In this document: piece after piece, positions 1-12,138 of the stretch
How the letters are laid out: each line of letters opens with the position of its first letter
Numbering within the stretch: the stretch's first letter is position 1
Source: Mytilus californianus
Lineage: Eukaryota; Mollusca; Bivalvia; Mytilida; Mytilidae
NCBI RefSeq assembly: GCF_021869535.1
Contig: NW_026262593.1
Span: 53,243,818 to 53,307,817, forward strand
Reading direction: 5' to 3'
DNA: 64,000 nucleotides
Notes under the pieces: model-generated
Seen by the model: only the letters and a program-made list of their open reading frames with translations
The model's database searches: none
Told to the model about the DNA's origin: nothing
Position numbers and translations under genes: made by a program

Positions 1-713
1 TTATGGTTGTATTTTACAAAATACAGAACACTTTTGTTTGATTCAATTTTTTCCAACTTTGCCACATAAGGGAAGGCAACTCAAATGTAAGCGCAGATAA
101 TTCAGATAAAGTTACTTTTACAATAGAATGTGTTAGGAATTTACCTATTTTATTGTGTAGCAAGAAAACGGGTCCCGTGACCCCATTTTTTCTTTTTCTT
201 ATCTGAAAGCATAATATTAGAGCTATCTTCTCATATTTTATCTCAAAATTCTATGGTGTAGTTTTCGTTTTATGGCAGAAAATTGCGTTTTCCATGCATA
301 ATCTATACAAAATCTGTCAATTTTGCACAACCTGTAGCGTGAAAATAAGCCCCGTGACCCATTCTTTTTATTATTTTTTCCAAAAAAGCATGATAAAAAC
401 TACATTTTGGCAAATTATTAAAAAAGTCTATGGATTATAATTCAGACACCCCATCTACCTTAAACAATGTTTCGAGAAATTCTATAAAATAAGCAATCTA
501 AGTCAAAACAATATTTAGGCGAAAAGTTGCAATATATATTTCAAATTAAGTATTACGTTTTGTTTCCGATTATCATTATTTCGTTACATTTCCCTTTTTC
601 AATTCACTTGGATTAATTTCTAACAATTTTTCTTGTGCCTATTTTTCACTTTTTCCATGTTCATGGCTGACGCGCATGTCTTATTCTGTATTGCCATTAC
701 CATATAGGTACAG
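1..713. other. Sequence before first visible exon; no gene seen
   Basis: AT-rich sequence with no convincing exon on either strand. It is presumably intron of the gene whose exon begins at 714. A loose repeat of a phrase like 'gccccgtgacccattctttt' occurs near 165-195 and 345-370. Confidence 0.4.
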
Positions 714-3700
714 AATGTGGACGAAGCTAAAGCAAAGTACTTCAAGGGTGTGTCTATGCCTTTCACAATTAACAATGTCGACGTTACGGTATCTGCTAAT
801 GCCGTGTTTGGTATAACAGCTAGCCTCCTTAGTGAACTAGTACCCAAAGAAACATTCGATACTGATCTACAAGTACGTAGCATTTTTAAAAAAAAAAGAT
901 AATAATAAAATTATAATAATAAAAAAAGAGAGAGAGAAGATACCAATAGAATGATAAACAGTCATTAGTCAATGAAAGAAAACAAAGAAAAACGACGAAA
1001 AGACAAACAAAAATAACACAAGACAAAATATATATGATAGACAGGAACTAACGAAATTTTACATAAACTCGGTATAATTTGCCTTTTGAAGGTTCTTGGG
1101 GTTATACTTTTTCCATTCTGTTCTTTCCATTCAACCAACCAAGCAGCCCTATCACAGCCTTAATGACCCTAAGAGCAGAATTGATTCCTACACCCTGCTC
1201 CTTCTGGGCAATTTATGTTATCCATTTAAGAAATATTTTTTACCAAAAAACACTCAGGACGATTGAAAAGTTAAGTGGAACAATTACCGTAGTCAGCATC
1301 TATTATAAGTAAATTAAATTCAGCACTGAGTTTCAAATCCTCAAAATGTTAACAACAGTTACTGCATCTTCACTATGATAATATTTCTTTATTGTCATGT
1401 TAACATATTTAGCTTTAGACAAATTAAAAACAAAGACAAAACAGAAAACGGATTTAAATACTACCGGTATTACATGACTTTGTATATACACAACCAAAAA
1501 AGTAACAATTAAGAGGTTCCTGTCTTACCGATTTAAAAAAAAATGTATCCGTATTAGTTTTATTTTTATTTTGACAGTATAGTAAAAAGTGGTCTTCATC
1601 TTTCATTTTTTATTTTGCAGAATATATACAACCATACAACTTTATTGGTAAGCTACGAACTTGCCAATAATTTTTCCAACCGACGTGATCTAGCACTGAC
1701 ATACTATCCCTCAAAGTTTGAATGCTATTGGTTCACAGCAAGAACACTAGCTATGCCCAGGCGCTTTAAAAAGACACAGCCACTTCCGTTCCCAGTAAGT
1801 AGTTAATAGTGGCTTATAACCATATGTAAAACTACAATAATAAATAAAAACTCGCCTGCCCTTTTAAAATTAAATATTTGAAAAATACTGTTAAATAACC
1901 AGACAAAAATGTTTGGACAGAAATTGAGTTAACAAACAAAAGAAAACTTTTTTAAAGTTTTAGAGTGCTAAATTGTTTTTTTTTTTTTTTTTTTCATTTG
2001 ATCAAATCTACCTCAAGGAAAGTCATTATATTGTTTTAAACAATTATCATAAGTATTGCCAAACTCTCGTGTCATTGATGAAACTATAAAAAAGTGTGTT
2101 CATTTCCCACATCGTACTGAACCTGCATGAAATATTTGCCACTGTACGTTACGCAACCAACAATTAATCAATAATTACCCACAATGACGTAATGTGGATG
2201 AGATACAAAAAATATCACACATTGTTAAAGAGTTGAATATATTTGTCACTGAAGTGGTGTTCAATTAACGAATACATTATTTCAAACCAATAAATAATAT
2301 AACCCTTTACCAAAAGAAAATCGACTAGCAGAAAAACAACGATCCACAATACACTACACAGAATACTAAACGCTAGCTACATGAACTCCGTCAAAATCTT
2401 GGGATTAAATTGAGATGCTCCGGAAAGGCAAACAGTTCCTGTTCCCGACTAGTATCATGTGACCTGTCTTGTACATATCGTCTTGTCCAGTGTACAAAAA
2501 AAATTAACAATTTTGTTAAATTGTGAATGTTTTATTTATGTTGAGAAGTCCAACACGTAGCCACTGGCTTCAGATAATATAAATAAAGAATTAAATAAAC
2601 ACCGAATTTTTAAATATTGATCGTGCATTTTACTACTTGTCAAAATGATGCGAAGCGTCTTTGTGTGGGCAGTCACTTTTTTCTTCTTCCACGAGAAAAA
2701 CAGTTCATCAAATCAATTATCACAAAGCCTCCTGGATTTTTATTTTTTGCATAGATAATGGAAACAGTGTTAAACAGATTCACAGACGTGTTTAATGGCC
2801 CTGTTCTAGATGATATAGTAAACTCTGCAGTAATAGATGAGTCGCAAAGAATATATTTTGATGATTTTCTTGGAGATGGTGATATAGGGCTAGATGGATA
2901 TGACCTTGTGAGTACGCATATACTGGTGTATGTTTTACTTAAAAGATATTAAGTATCTATAAGAATAGGTAACAACCTACTTTAATTTCAAAGATTTATG
3001 CAAAAATTAAAAGAAAAATGTTTACCCTAAATTTGGAAGAAAGAATTTTCTTGCTTATTCTAAACTTTATAATGCTAGTGTCTACTTTATAATGCTAATG
3101 TCTACTTTAAATGTTTTCGGTTGCATACCTTTGATAAATAAACAGTTCAAAATGATAATCAAAACTATATATTTTTTTTTCAGAAAAGAGCTGAAGACCG
3201 ATTGTTTACAACTTCTATGGCTTTGAATACATTAATAGACGCATTCACTGTGTTTGACCCGGCCAGTAAAAAACTGCAGTGGATTGGGTCTGCAGGTAAA
3301 TTCCATCTTGGTAAAACAATAGTGTAAAGGCATGATACTTATTTTAGACATTAACGACATAGATTTGGAACATGTCTTTTTTTTTTTACTTTGAAGTATC
3401 ATTGTCCCCTTAGTATTTTGTTTCTTTTTACCTAGGTTCTATAATTCCAAAGATAGTTAAGTGATCAACTCAAAATCTGGCAAATTTTAAGACAATGTGG
3501 ACCAGAGATGAAATTTTGTATTTGATTTGTCTGTTCATGCACCTAAGTTATCAGATTCCTATAACAAATGAGGAAAATTCCGTTTTCCAAAATCCATTGA
3601 AATAATAATACAAAGGTCATATATTAGTATCAGTATCATCCGAGAACAAAGATATATATTTTAGACACGTCCACCCCATCGAGATAAATCTTCATTAAGA

Positions 3701-5467
3701 CACGTCCGCCCCGTCCGGATAAAAATTCATTAAGACACGTCCGACTCTTCTAGATAAATATTCGTTAACACACGTCCGCTCCTTCTAGATGAATCTTCAT
3801 TTAGACACGTCCTTCCCGTCCGGATAAATCTTCATTAAGACACGTCCGCCCCGACCGGATAAATCTTCATTAAGACACGTCCGCCCCGTCCGGATAAATA
3901 TTCATTAAGACACGTCCTCCCCGTCCGGATAAATATTCATTAAGACACGTCCTTCCCGTCCGGATAAATCTTTATTAAGACACGTCCGCCCCGTCCGAAA
4001 AAATATTCATTAAGACACGTCCGCCCCGTTCGGATAAATATTCATTAAGTCACGTCCGCCCCGTCCGGATAAATATTCATTAAGACACGTCCGCCCCGTC
4101 CAGATAAATCTTCATTTAGACACGTCCGCCCCGTCCGGATAAATTTTCATTTAGACACGTTTACACCGTCCGGATAAATCTTCATTAAAACACGTCCGAC
4201 CCGTCCGGATAAATCTTCATTGAAACACGTCCGCCCCGTCGAGATAAATCTTCATTTAGACAATTTTGTTCCGTCCGGATAAATCTTCATTTAGACACGT
4301 CCATTTAGACAATTTCGCCCCGTCCGGATACATATTCATTAAGACACGTCCGCCCCGTCCAGATAAATATTCTTTAAGACACATCTGCCCCATCCGGAAA
4401 AAAAATCATTAAGACGCGTTCGTCCCGTCCAGATAGATCTTCATTAGACACGTCCGCACCTCCAAGATAAGCAACGTATGATATACTTTATTTAAACTTC
4501 TTATCGGAGCAAAAAAAAAATCATTAAATGAAAGAACCTTAGTGAGCGCGCTCACACACCCCACGTCCCCACATTGTCGTTGGAGAAATAAAATGAGTGT
4601 AAGAAAAAAAATTGTATCAGAAAAAAAAATTGAATCATAATTTCCTGTCAATATGCACATCTACATAGTATGTCCTTATTATCTACACAGTTTCATGAAA
4701 TTCTGTTGTGTGGTTTGAAAGGAGTTGCGATGACAAAATTAAGGTTGCAGTAGTATATTGGGCAAATAAGTTCAAAGGGGCGTAACTCATGGAAAAAAAT
4801 TGAATCGTAATTTCCTGTCGATATGCACATCTACGTAGTATGTCCTTATTATCTGAAAAGGTTTCATGAAATTTTGTTGTGTGGTTTGAGAGGAGTTGTG
4901 ATGACAAAAGGTTGCAGTAGTATATTGGGCAAATAAGTTCAAAGGGGCGTAACTCATGGAAAAAAATTGAATCGTAATTTCCTGTCGATATGCACATCTA
5001 CGTAGTATGTCCTTATTATCTGAAAAGGTTTCATGAAATTCTGTTGTGTGGTTTGAGAGGAGTTGCGATGACAAAAGGTTGCAGTAGTATATTGGGCAAA
5101 TAAGTTCAAAGGGGCGTAACTCCTAGAAAAAAAATTGAATCGTAATTTCCTGTCGATATGCACATCTACGTAGTATGTCCTTATTATCTGAAAAGGTTTC
5201 ATGAAATTCTGTTGTGTGGTTTGAGAGGATTTGCGATGACAAACTGTTGCAGTAGTACATTAAAGTAAATAAGTTCAAAGGGGCGTAACTCCTAGAAAAA
5301 GAATTGAATCGTAATTTCCTGTCGATATGCACAACTACAGTAGTATGTCCTATCTGGAAAGGTTTCGTGAAATTCTGTTGTGTGGTTTGAGAGGAGTTGC
5401 GATGACAAGAAACAGGACTGACGGACTGACGGATTGACGGACGGACGGACAGACGGACGGACGGGTA

Positions 5468-5511
<44 letters not shown>

Positions 5512-8369
5512 ATACGGGTGGATGTATTACGATCTATCTATTTTGAAATCGACATCTTTATTAAGTAATTTTCAGCAATATGTCATATAATGGATTTCAC
5601 GTTGAATAAAACTGTGTTCTTTAATTATCTCGCGGGACAATTTGTGTTTAAAGCATTACTTTCAGATTAAAAATAATTCAAGATAAGCGACGTATGATAT
5701 ACTTTACTTGAACTTTGTATCGGACTTATCAGATATATATTTAGTAGTGGTCGATTTAAAATACTGTAAATTTTAGTTATAAGATTGTTGATATTATTTT
5801 CTGATAAAAGGTAGACAATTCAAATTTAACCATGGGCCAATAACAAATACATTAAATATCCTATATTTACGGGAAGTTTGAATAATGTTGCCTTTCCTGA
5901 CGTTTAATACGTATTATTTCATATCGGTTAAGAATTAGCTTCTCTTATTGGATAACAAGGGGCCACATGACATTCTTTATTCTTCAGTATAAAATTCCAT
6001 CGGTCTTTAACAAAAAAAAAACGGACCAGAAAACCGGTCGTTAACGGAATTTTACATGTTAGTGACCAGTGGGGCGTGGTTTCTCTGTTTAGAGTGATGT
6101 CACTTTAATAAAACGCAATCGAAGTTATTGAATTGTTTACCATATGTTTTCGTTAATTACAAAATTATAGAAAACTTTATTTTGTATTCATATACTGAAA
6201 AATTGCACTTAAATGAATGGCAGTGACTTAAAGTTATCACTATGACTGGTCTTCACTCTTTCCTATAGAAATCGTACAATAACTCGAGTTTGCTTTGAAA
6301 AATTTGAGTTTATGAGAATTTTTAAAAACATGGTTCCTCAATGAAATAAATATAATAGTTATTAAAGAACTGGTCATTATCGTGATACATGGACTGCCCG
6401 TAGGACAGTGGTATTGATTGCGACAGCGATAATTACCTCGCCTACGGCTCAGTCATTATCGCTGTCTTAGTCAATACCACTGTCCTGTGGGCAGTCCATA
6501 TATCACGATAATTACCAGTTTGTCAATAACTATTATGTAAATAATAACATTAACATGTACATATCCGCGAGTTGTTATAATATTAGAGGCGACTAATTGA
6601 TTTTCTTTTAGCGGCAAAGAAAGGGGGCAGGAGGACTTTGAAAATTAATATCCAGAACTGATTAAAACTATAAACAAAAATCTTGCCCAAGACAGGATGT
6701 TAATGCATATTCTATTTATCACACATAGGGGAAGTGTACAATTTCAAAAAATAATGACGTTATAAACAAGAAAAGACATCATAAGGTCATACAAGTATAG
6801 TCTTCATAACAGACAAATTCCTAGACAAATTTTAAACATAGGCTTCAGATGTCTACGCAAGATGTAAATTAAGGCCACAGTAGTTTACCAATGTTCAAAT
6901 CTCGTAAATCGATTAGACAGAGACAAATCAAGGTAACAAACAGAATCTGAGGGAATCACACGAACTTCAAAAGGAGGGGGTGGACAGCTTTTGAAGGAGG
7001 TAGGAGGTGGGGGGCGGGAGGTGCTTGACAAAAAATAGGTGGGAGAGAAAAAAAGATTCTAAAAGTGGGAGGTGGGAGAAGGGTACCCCTGTCCACACCC
7101 TCCAAAAAGAGCGCGACCGGTTGCGTCAACAGGATAAGCGTCTCCTGTTATGCATGCATCACCCGCCATGCGAAAATTATATCAGTCAAAATGTCAAAAT
7201 CGTGAATAAGACACAAGATCAGACGACTTTACTTACGACTATACTGATATCTAAAGATCTAAGACCGCAACAATATGTCACTTGTTAGTTGAGACCCCGG
7301 TCATGGTCATGGTCACCCTTAAACTTGTGCAGTATCGATTTCAGTCGTTTTGCCTCATAATTCAGTTTGCAGCAGTTTTTGTTTAAGGAACGCACTCCTA
7401 TTAATGAAGTCCGTATAGTGTGAACATGCACGAGCGTAACGAATGAATCTATATATATATGGCAAAAAATTTAAAAAAAAACAGTCTACAAAACACAACA
7501 TAGAAAACTGAAGAATGAGCAATACGAATCCCACCAAAAACTTGGGGTGATATCAGGTGCTCCGTAAAGGGAAAGAAGATCTTGCTCGACATGCAACTTG
7601 ATAAGATCTTATTTGTTTATTCATAGTTATTTTATTTTAATTCTGAAAAGTTTTTTTCATATTGCAGATACTATAAATAAAGTTAAGAAATTTGTTGATG
7701 GCTCTGTTGCCTTCTTGAAAGACTTTATATTGAGTGGATCCTATAAAACTTGGAATGCGTTTTTCTCTGGATCTGGTAAAGGTTTCAAAGTGAGTACTTT
7801 TTGTTCACAAAAGCTGTTATATATTTCCTTGAAACAGTTGTGAGTTTGCGCTGTTCCTTTGCTTTTTGGGTATTTTACTGGGCATAACTGTTATGTGAGT
7901 AATAATACAGATATATAATTGTATGAATTCTGCTTTGAAAATATGAAAACGCAATACAGGGTATACGTCAATCAAACAACAAAAATACTCAAAAGATAAA
8001 AAAAAAAATTTCTGTGATTTTTCAATTAATTAATTTCTTTTATGTTTTGTATTCTATTTTCAGAGTTTGCCATTTTTCTATCCAGCAAATAGGCTAGAAT
8101 TTTTCAACGGCACAAAAATTAAACCCGACAAATTTCCTAGTGGTGGTGCGTTCGTCGTTGGTTTTGAAGGCGTTGTTTCGGATTCTGATTATGCTGAGAT
8201 GCTAAAGCAACCACATTTTGGGCAACCTACTCCAATAGATTTTGATGGATTTAATCCAAAAGGTGAACCGGAAGGATTTTTTCCGTTTTGGTCATCAGAT
8301 GCCTACACTTATGCTACAACAATGTTGGGGTTTTCGAAATATTTAAACATTGACACAGTGGACAAGTAG
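714..8369 (+). CDS. Uncharacterised protein, last six exons (5' part outside window)
   Basis: Exons: 714-872, 1621-1794, 2755-2907, 3184-3295, 7668-7789 and 8064-8369 (stop TAG). Each is bounded by AG and GT (gtacgt, gtaagt, gtgagt, gtaaat, gtgagt), and the phases match at every junction (0,0,0,1,0), giving about 341 codons. No in-frame start is seen before 714, so the gene begins upstream. I do not recognise a named family with confidence. The helical, tyrosine- and phenylalanine-rich segments (LLVSYELANNFSNRRDLALT, then DRLFTTSMALNTLIDAF, then YKTWNAFFSGS) remind me of large invertebrate proteins with an alpha/alpha-toroid (terpenoid-cyclase-like) fold, but this is a weak recollection. The last exon ends in an aromatic stretch (FFPFWSSDAYTYATTMLGF). 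There is no signal peptide or transmembrane segment in the visible part. The 4.4-kb fifth intron holds the 35-bp minisatellite, a pearl-like element and a hairpin. A MITE copy starts 18 bp after the stop. The exon structure is well supported; the function is unknown. Confidence 0.72.
2090..2180 (+). repeat. 3' end of a short dispersed repeat with (AATC)-type tail
   Basis: It carries the phrase 'gcatgaaatatttgccactg' followed by 'caattaatcaataa'. The same end recurs at 25500-25545, 27050-27115 (-), 47080-47110 (-), 48276-48345 (-) and 54545-54605, so this is the tail of a SINE-like family. Confidence 0.5.
2380..2470 (-). mobile_element. Short fragment of retroelement 3' tail
   Basis: Contains 'gatgctccggaaaggcaaac', which matches in reverse orientation the tail segments at 7545-7600 and 17680-17720. 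It lies in an intron of the first gene. Confidence 0.4.
3660..4480. repeat. 35-bp minisatellite, about 23 units
   Basis: The unit reads roughly 'gacacgtccgccccgtccgg' + 'ataaatcttcattaa' (35 bp). It is iterated with point variants and a few indels (for example near 4300, where a partial unit is inserted). The array lies in the large intron between the exons ending at 3295 and starting at 7668, and is much more GC-rich than its surroundings. No unit-length ORF is conserved. Confidence 0.9.
4600..5515 (+). mobile_element. Pearl/HINE-like non-autonomous element with ~169-bp tandem core
   Basis: Layout: about four and a half copies of a ~169-bp unit (the phrase 'tttcatgaaattctgttgtg' recurs at about 4690, 4861, 5030, 5199 and 5362), then an ACGG/ACTG microsatellite at 5412-5465, then a terminal hairpin at 5476-5507 (TATACCC...GGGTATA with inner CGCAAC/GTTGCG). 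This order (tandem core, tetranucleotide microsatellite, unique right end) is that of the bivalve pearl elements, which have been linked to Helitrons. It has no coding capacity; reading frames through it are artefacts of the repeated unit. The family assignment is from memory; the structure is directly visible. Confidence 0.75.
6352..6536. repeat. 185-bp near-perfect inverted repeat (foldback)
   Basis: Two arms of about 80 bp (left begins ATAATAGTTATT, right ends AATAACTATTAT) flank a short centre containing 'cctcgcctacggctcag'. The arms match through 'gactgcccgtaggacagtgg' against 'ccactgtcctgtgggcagtc'. No clear target duplication. It is intronic to the first gene and is probably a small MITE or foldback element. 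Confidence 0.85.
6840..7170 (-). repeat. Dispersed repeat, inverted copy of 9120-9330
   Basis: The phrase 'caaatctcgtaaatcgatta' and its left neighbour 'gtttaccaatgttc' match in reverse complement the sequence at 9265-9300. The stretch 'gagcgcgaccggttgcgtca' near 7110 and 'ctcctgttatgcatgcat' near 7140 match the distal part near 9160-9215. It is a low-copy repeat of unknown class. Confidence 0.5.
7330..7600 (-). mobile_element. Composite retroelement debris (YDKRDD-family RT fragment plus 3' tail)
   Basis: On the minus strand a tail sequence of the 'tttttggtgggattcg' type (7600 to about 7460) is followed by a coding scrap reading YRFIRYARACSHYTDF at about 7360-7450. That scrap corresponds to the YISQLVRFARVCNNVSDF stretch of the intact frame at 31359-31994. 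The order tail-then-coding is reversed from an intact element, so two broken copies are juxtaposed. Confidence 0.6.
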
Positions 8370-8386
8370 ACATGGCTTACATATAT

Positions 8387-8612
8387 GAGGGTCTGGATGG
8401 GGTTTACAGAATAGAGAATAATGGATCAATACCACAGAAAATGACCCAAAAACTAGAGAATAGAGAAAAAAAGAAAAAAGAAAAAAGAAAGAATAACGGG
8501 ATGCTACAATATAAAGAATAGAGAATCATGGGTAAAACTATAAAGAATAGAGAAAAATTACCTACAAAATTATCTTAGAATTCAGAAATGATAGACCCCC
8601 ATCAATATCCTC
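8387..8612 (+). mobile_element. MITE copy (GAGGGTCTGGATGGGG family)
   Basis: It begins GAGGGTCTGGATGGGG and ends with a degraded inverted copy (GACCCCCATCAATATCCTC). The interior is a run of AAAGAATAGAGAA-like phrases. It starts 18 bp after the stop codon of the first gene and so probably lies in its 3' UTR. An AATAAA at 8626-8631 just beyond it, or another at 8798-8803, could serve as polyadenylation signal. Confidence 0.75.
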
Positions 8613-8817
8613 ATATTTTTTTCATAATAAATGTAGATGTTCTTTCACCAATTACCGTTTAAATGTGTGTAATTTTACTAAAGCCGTCAGATATGTTGTT
8701 TTTTGGTGATAATGATAATATTTGAATATTTCAACGTATACTTGTAATTAAGGTCGTTTTAAATTAGCTTACATCGAGTCTGTTGATAGTGTGAACAAAT
8801 AAAAATGTTAAATTAAT

Positions 8818-9070
8818 TTCTGAGTAGTTGTTATTCAATTTTATAATGTGATTCCTTGAGTAGTTATTATTTAATGTTATTGTGTGGTTCCTTGAGTAGT
8901 TGTTTTTAAATGTTATCATGTGATTCCTTGAGGAGTATGTGTTATTCAATGTTATTATGTGATACCTTGAGCAGTAGTTGTTATTCAATGTTTTATGTGA
9001 TTCCTGGAGTAGTTGTTATTCAATGTTATCAATATGAATCCTTTGGTAGTTGTTATTCAGCGTTATTATT
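8818..9070. repeat. ~36-bp tandem repeat, about seven units
   Basis: Units read like 'ttgagtagttgttattcaat' + 'gttattatgtgattcc'. It lies downstream of the first gene's stop. Frames open through it are repeat artefacts. Confidence 0.85.
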
Positions 9071-9119
9071 ACAGCACCAAAAGAACAAATGGAACAAGTA
9101 AAAGATCCGGTCTAGTGTA

Positions 9120-9330
9120 AATGAATTCGTCTGGAAGGGGATGTATGCATAGCATTATACCTGCATAGCAGGAGGAGTATACCCACGCGAAGTACCGGTC
9201 TCGCTCCTTTTCGAATTTATTCGCTTCAATCAGTTTTTTATTGTTAACTTGATTTAAATCTTCATATCGATTTACGAGATTTGAACATCGGTAAACTAAT
9301 GTTGCATTAATCTTCAGATGTAAAGTTGCA
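9120..9330 (+). repeat. Dispersed repeat, partner of 6840-7170
   Basis: Contains 'gcgaagtaccggtctcgctc', 'cgaatttattcgcttcaatc' and 'atatcgatttacgagatttg'. A related piece is at 30890-30970 ('tacccggtctcgcttctttt'). Confidence 0.5.
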
Positions 9331-9519
9331 CGATTCCAAACAAAAACGGAATGAACTCAAAGCTCCGGAATGGTAAGTAGCAAATCCTCCATTTTTGGCA
9401 GCCATAAATTTTGTTGTTTGTTACAAAGGGTAATATTACCATTGCTTGCTCCTATTAGTGCTTGTTAAATTAGCATTTTTGAAAACAAAATGTGCAGAAT
9501 TCATCTTTTCTCTTTTCGT

Positions 9520-9720
9520 GTTGCTGAGTCTTTAGTTTTCTATGTTGTGTTGTGTGTACTATTGTTTGTTTGTTGGTCTTTTTTTTTTAAGCCATGGCGT
9601 TGTCAGTTTATTTTCGACTTGTGAGTTTGAATGTCCCTTTGGTATCTTTCGACTCTCTTTTCCAACAATTTTTCAAATTCAAGGGAATATTTTTTTTCGG
9701 CCCTTTTTCCCAGAATACAG
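9520..9720 (+). mobile_element. Retroelement 3' tail fragment
   Basis: Carries the conserved tail phrases 'gttttctatgttgtgttgtg', 'gccatggcgttgtcagttta' and 'gtccctttggtatctttcg'. The same tail is present at 15040-15240, 37320-37520 and 41825-41990 (+), and at 17470-17700, 40030-40210 and 47690-47830 (-). It lies in the intergenic gap between the first gene and TMEM26. Confidence 0.65.
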
Positions 9721-9825
9721 GATGTGACGTACTATGTTTTGGTGGTTTTGCATCTACATGTAAATCGTACCTGATGATAAGTCATGAACAAAGGTGGAAT
9801 TACATTGTAAGGGGTTTATGACTCA

Positions 9826-10110
9826 GTATATCTGTGATAATCTTTATTATCGCTATTTTACGAATTTTTCCTTTGATCTTGCTGACTGATAATTTCCGTT
9901 CTCAGCGGAGTCGAGTGATATGAAAATTATCGCTAGAAACTAAGGGAACACGTGCCGTTGTCAAGGAAATTAACAACGTCTTCATAGGTAAAATAGCGAT
10001 ACACAGATTATCATTGGTCATCTCAACTCGATTGCTTTTCTCGCTTTCGTCGTACCGGCTCAAGCGAGAAAATCAATCTCGTTGAGATAACCGACGATAA
10101 TCTATAAATA
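9826..10110. repeat. Nested inverted repeats (MITE-like)
   Basis: An inner pair of ~27-bp arms occupies 10020-10087 (ATCTCAACTCGATTGCTTTT... against ...AAAATCAATCTCGTTGAGAT). An outer pair links 'atcgctattttac' near 9850 with 'gtaaaatagcgat' near 9988. No coding potential. Confidence 0.65.
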
Positions 10111-10823
10111 CATATGTATGGATACCAAAGTAATGGTCAGCAACGTCATTAAGGTAAATGTAATAAAAAATTATTCGTTATTTCTTCAGGCAGCAAATGT
10201 CGATCAGGAAACATGCTGACACAAACTCCGGAGTTTCGAAACATCGTTTAAACTGAGAGATAAAATACTACTATCCATATTCATGTATTGTTGGATTGTT
10301 GCTCCATATAGTTCAAAGTTCAAAATAGTAATATTGTCGTCAAAATATAAGGGAAATAGTGTATTTATTCATGACCCTAGAATCCTACACAAACTTGACA
10401 ACAGAGTACTGTTATTCTTCATCTTAAAGTCAAAGCGAGGTGTATGCCTCACTTCAAGTTCAAGATGGTCTCGTGCACCGTAATTCTTTGCAAGATGTCG
10501 GATTGAAACTCTCAACTTTGCATTTTAGAGCGCATATTACGTAAATGAACATAAGCAACAACTATTAGGGGGTTGGTAGGTGATTTGGTACTATCTAACA
10601 TATCTTTTGAAGAAGTAGTCTTAATTTCCCAGCCCTTCGTCTTTTCTACCCAATTCATAGAGGCTATTTTTTAGGTATATAGTTGATGTGTATGCATGAA
10701 ATATTTTCCAATGAACATTTATCAAAAGAAATAAAGAAATGTATTTGTGTCTTGTAATGGTTTTGGTATATGGCTATACTTGTATAGTTTGTTTGATTAT
10801 TGGAGAGCCTTATAATAATCCAA

Positions 10824-11075
10824 TGGGCTATTCCAGAAATAATCCACCCCCACCCCCCAATGGAAGACATGCAAAGTCATTTTTTTTTCCTAGGAGAAAT
10901 TTTTCAGATTTTGCAAAAATGTCTGGATTTCCACCTACTTTGTCTAACTAAAGTTTTTTTCTTGAAACTAAAATAATCTGGAAATCCAGTGTCTTCCATA
11001 GGGTTTGAGAACCAAAAATTGTCTGGAAATTCCAGTGTCTTCCATAGGACGGGGAATTATTTCTGGAAATGCCCA
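10824..11075. mobile_element. 252-bp MITE with ~20-bp terminal inverted repeats
   Basis: Left end TGGGCTATTCCAGAAATAAT and right end ATTATTTCTGGAAATGCCCA are inverted copies with two mismatches. Inside, the phrase 'ccagtgtcttccata' occurs twice in direct orientation and once inverted ('atggaagaca'). No obvious target duplication. Non-coding. Confidence 0.8.
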
Positions 11076-11499
11076 ATATTTATATTGTGTTAGTCTTGTG
11101 AAATGGGGAAATGTAGGTGCACAACAGCGCATGTTAGAGGTACAATTAACAAACTGAAGAACATAACTGGAAAATAAACTAACTTAGGATGTTATAATTA
11201 ACCCTACAAACTTATTGTGAAATACAGAATATATGCAAATATGTACAAAATCACGTGTCACATCAAAGTTAGTGTAAAAACGTATATTTAAAGAAAATTT
11301 CTTATGATTTATTATTTATATCAATAACGAACTTATACATTTACAGCATTTTATTTTGATTTTCAAAAACATTAAAAATAATGGTGTTAGCTTTATGATA
11401 TCTATGAAAATTTCATTTCCTCTTGGTCATTGTTTTGGTGAAATTTCTCTGAAGTCATCATGTGATTATGAAAATGAATACGATTTATTTGAAATACAT

Positions 11500-11727
11500 G
11501 AGGGTCTGGATCGGGTTTACAGAATAGAGAAAAATGAGGAAGAATTGGAGAATAAAGGGCAAACCAAATAAAGATAAGAGAAAAATGGGCAATAAAAAAA
11601 AGAGTAAAAATAACGCTGCGCTTAAATATAAAGAATAGAGAATAATAGGCAAAAAAATTAAGGATAGGGAAATGGCCTACAAAATTATAAAATATAGGAT
11701 TAAGGACCCCTTCTCCCATCCAAACTC
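11500..11727 (+). mobile_element. MITE copy (GAGGGTCTGGATGGGG family)
   Basis: Left end GAGGGTCTGGATCGGG and right end CCCATCCAAACTC are inverted copies. The interior is made of AGAATAGAGAA phrases. Confidence 0.75.
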
Positions 11728-11810
11728 ATGCATTGCACATGCATGCCATTGTACATAGAATAACCAAAGAGAAACTTTCATTTGACAACATGTAATGTTC
11801 CTACCTACCT

Positions 11811-12138
11811 GAGGGTCTGGATGGGGGGTCCTTCATTTCTGTATTCTTTGAATTTTTATGGCATTTTTTTCTTTATTAAAGATACAATGCTTATTCTATA
11901 AATTTTTCATGAACATGATTTTACTTTTGATTTTTTCTGTTACTGTATGATTTCTTTATTCTGTACATCATTCATTTTTGTAATCAGTATTTTTTACCCA
12001 ATTCTTTTATTTTCCACAATTATTTTATATACTTTTGCACCCCATTATTCTCTATTCTTTTTTCTTTTTGCTTTTTTTCTCTATCCTTTTTTTTTTTTAA
12101 CTTTTATTCTCTATTCTAGTAACCCCATCCTGACCCTC
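11811..12138 (-). mobile_element. MITE copy (GAGGGTCTGGATGGGG family)
   Basis: Both ends are present (GAGGGTCTGGATGGGG and AACCCCATCCTGACCCTC). The interior is the reverse orientation of the neighbouring copy at 11500-11727, with TTCTCTATTCTTT phrases. At 328 bp it is the longest copy in the window. It lies about 310 bp beyond the TMEM26 stop. Confidence 0.75.

Noticed and set aside
3660..4480. Regularly spaced 35-bp repeats resembling a CRISPR array
   Set aside because: The whole unit repeats with no unique spacers, the host is an animal, and no cas genes are present; it is a minisatellite.
4683..5332. Series of overlapping minus-strand frames of 69-104 codons
   Set aside because: They are the same repeated ~169-bp unit read in shifting frames inside a pearl-like element.
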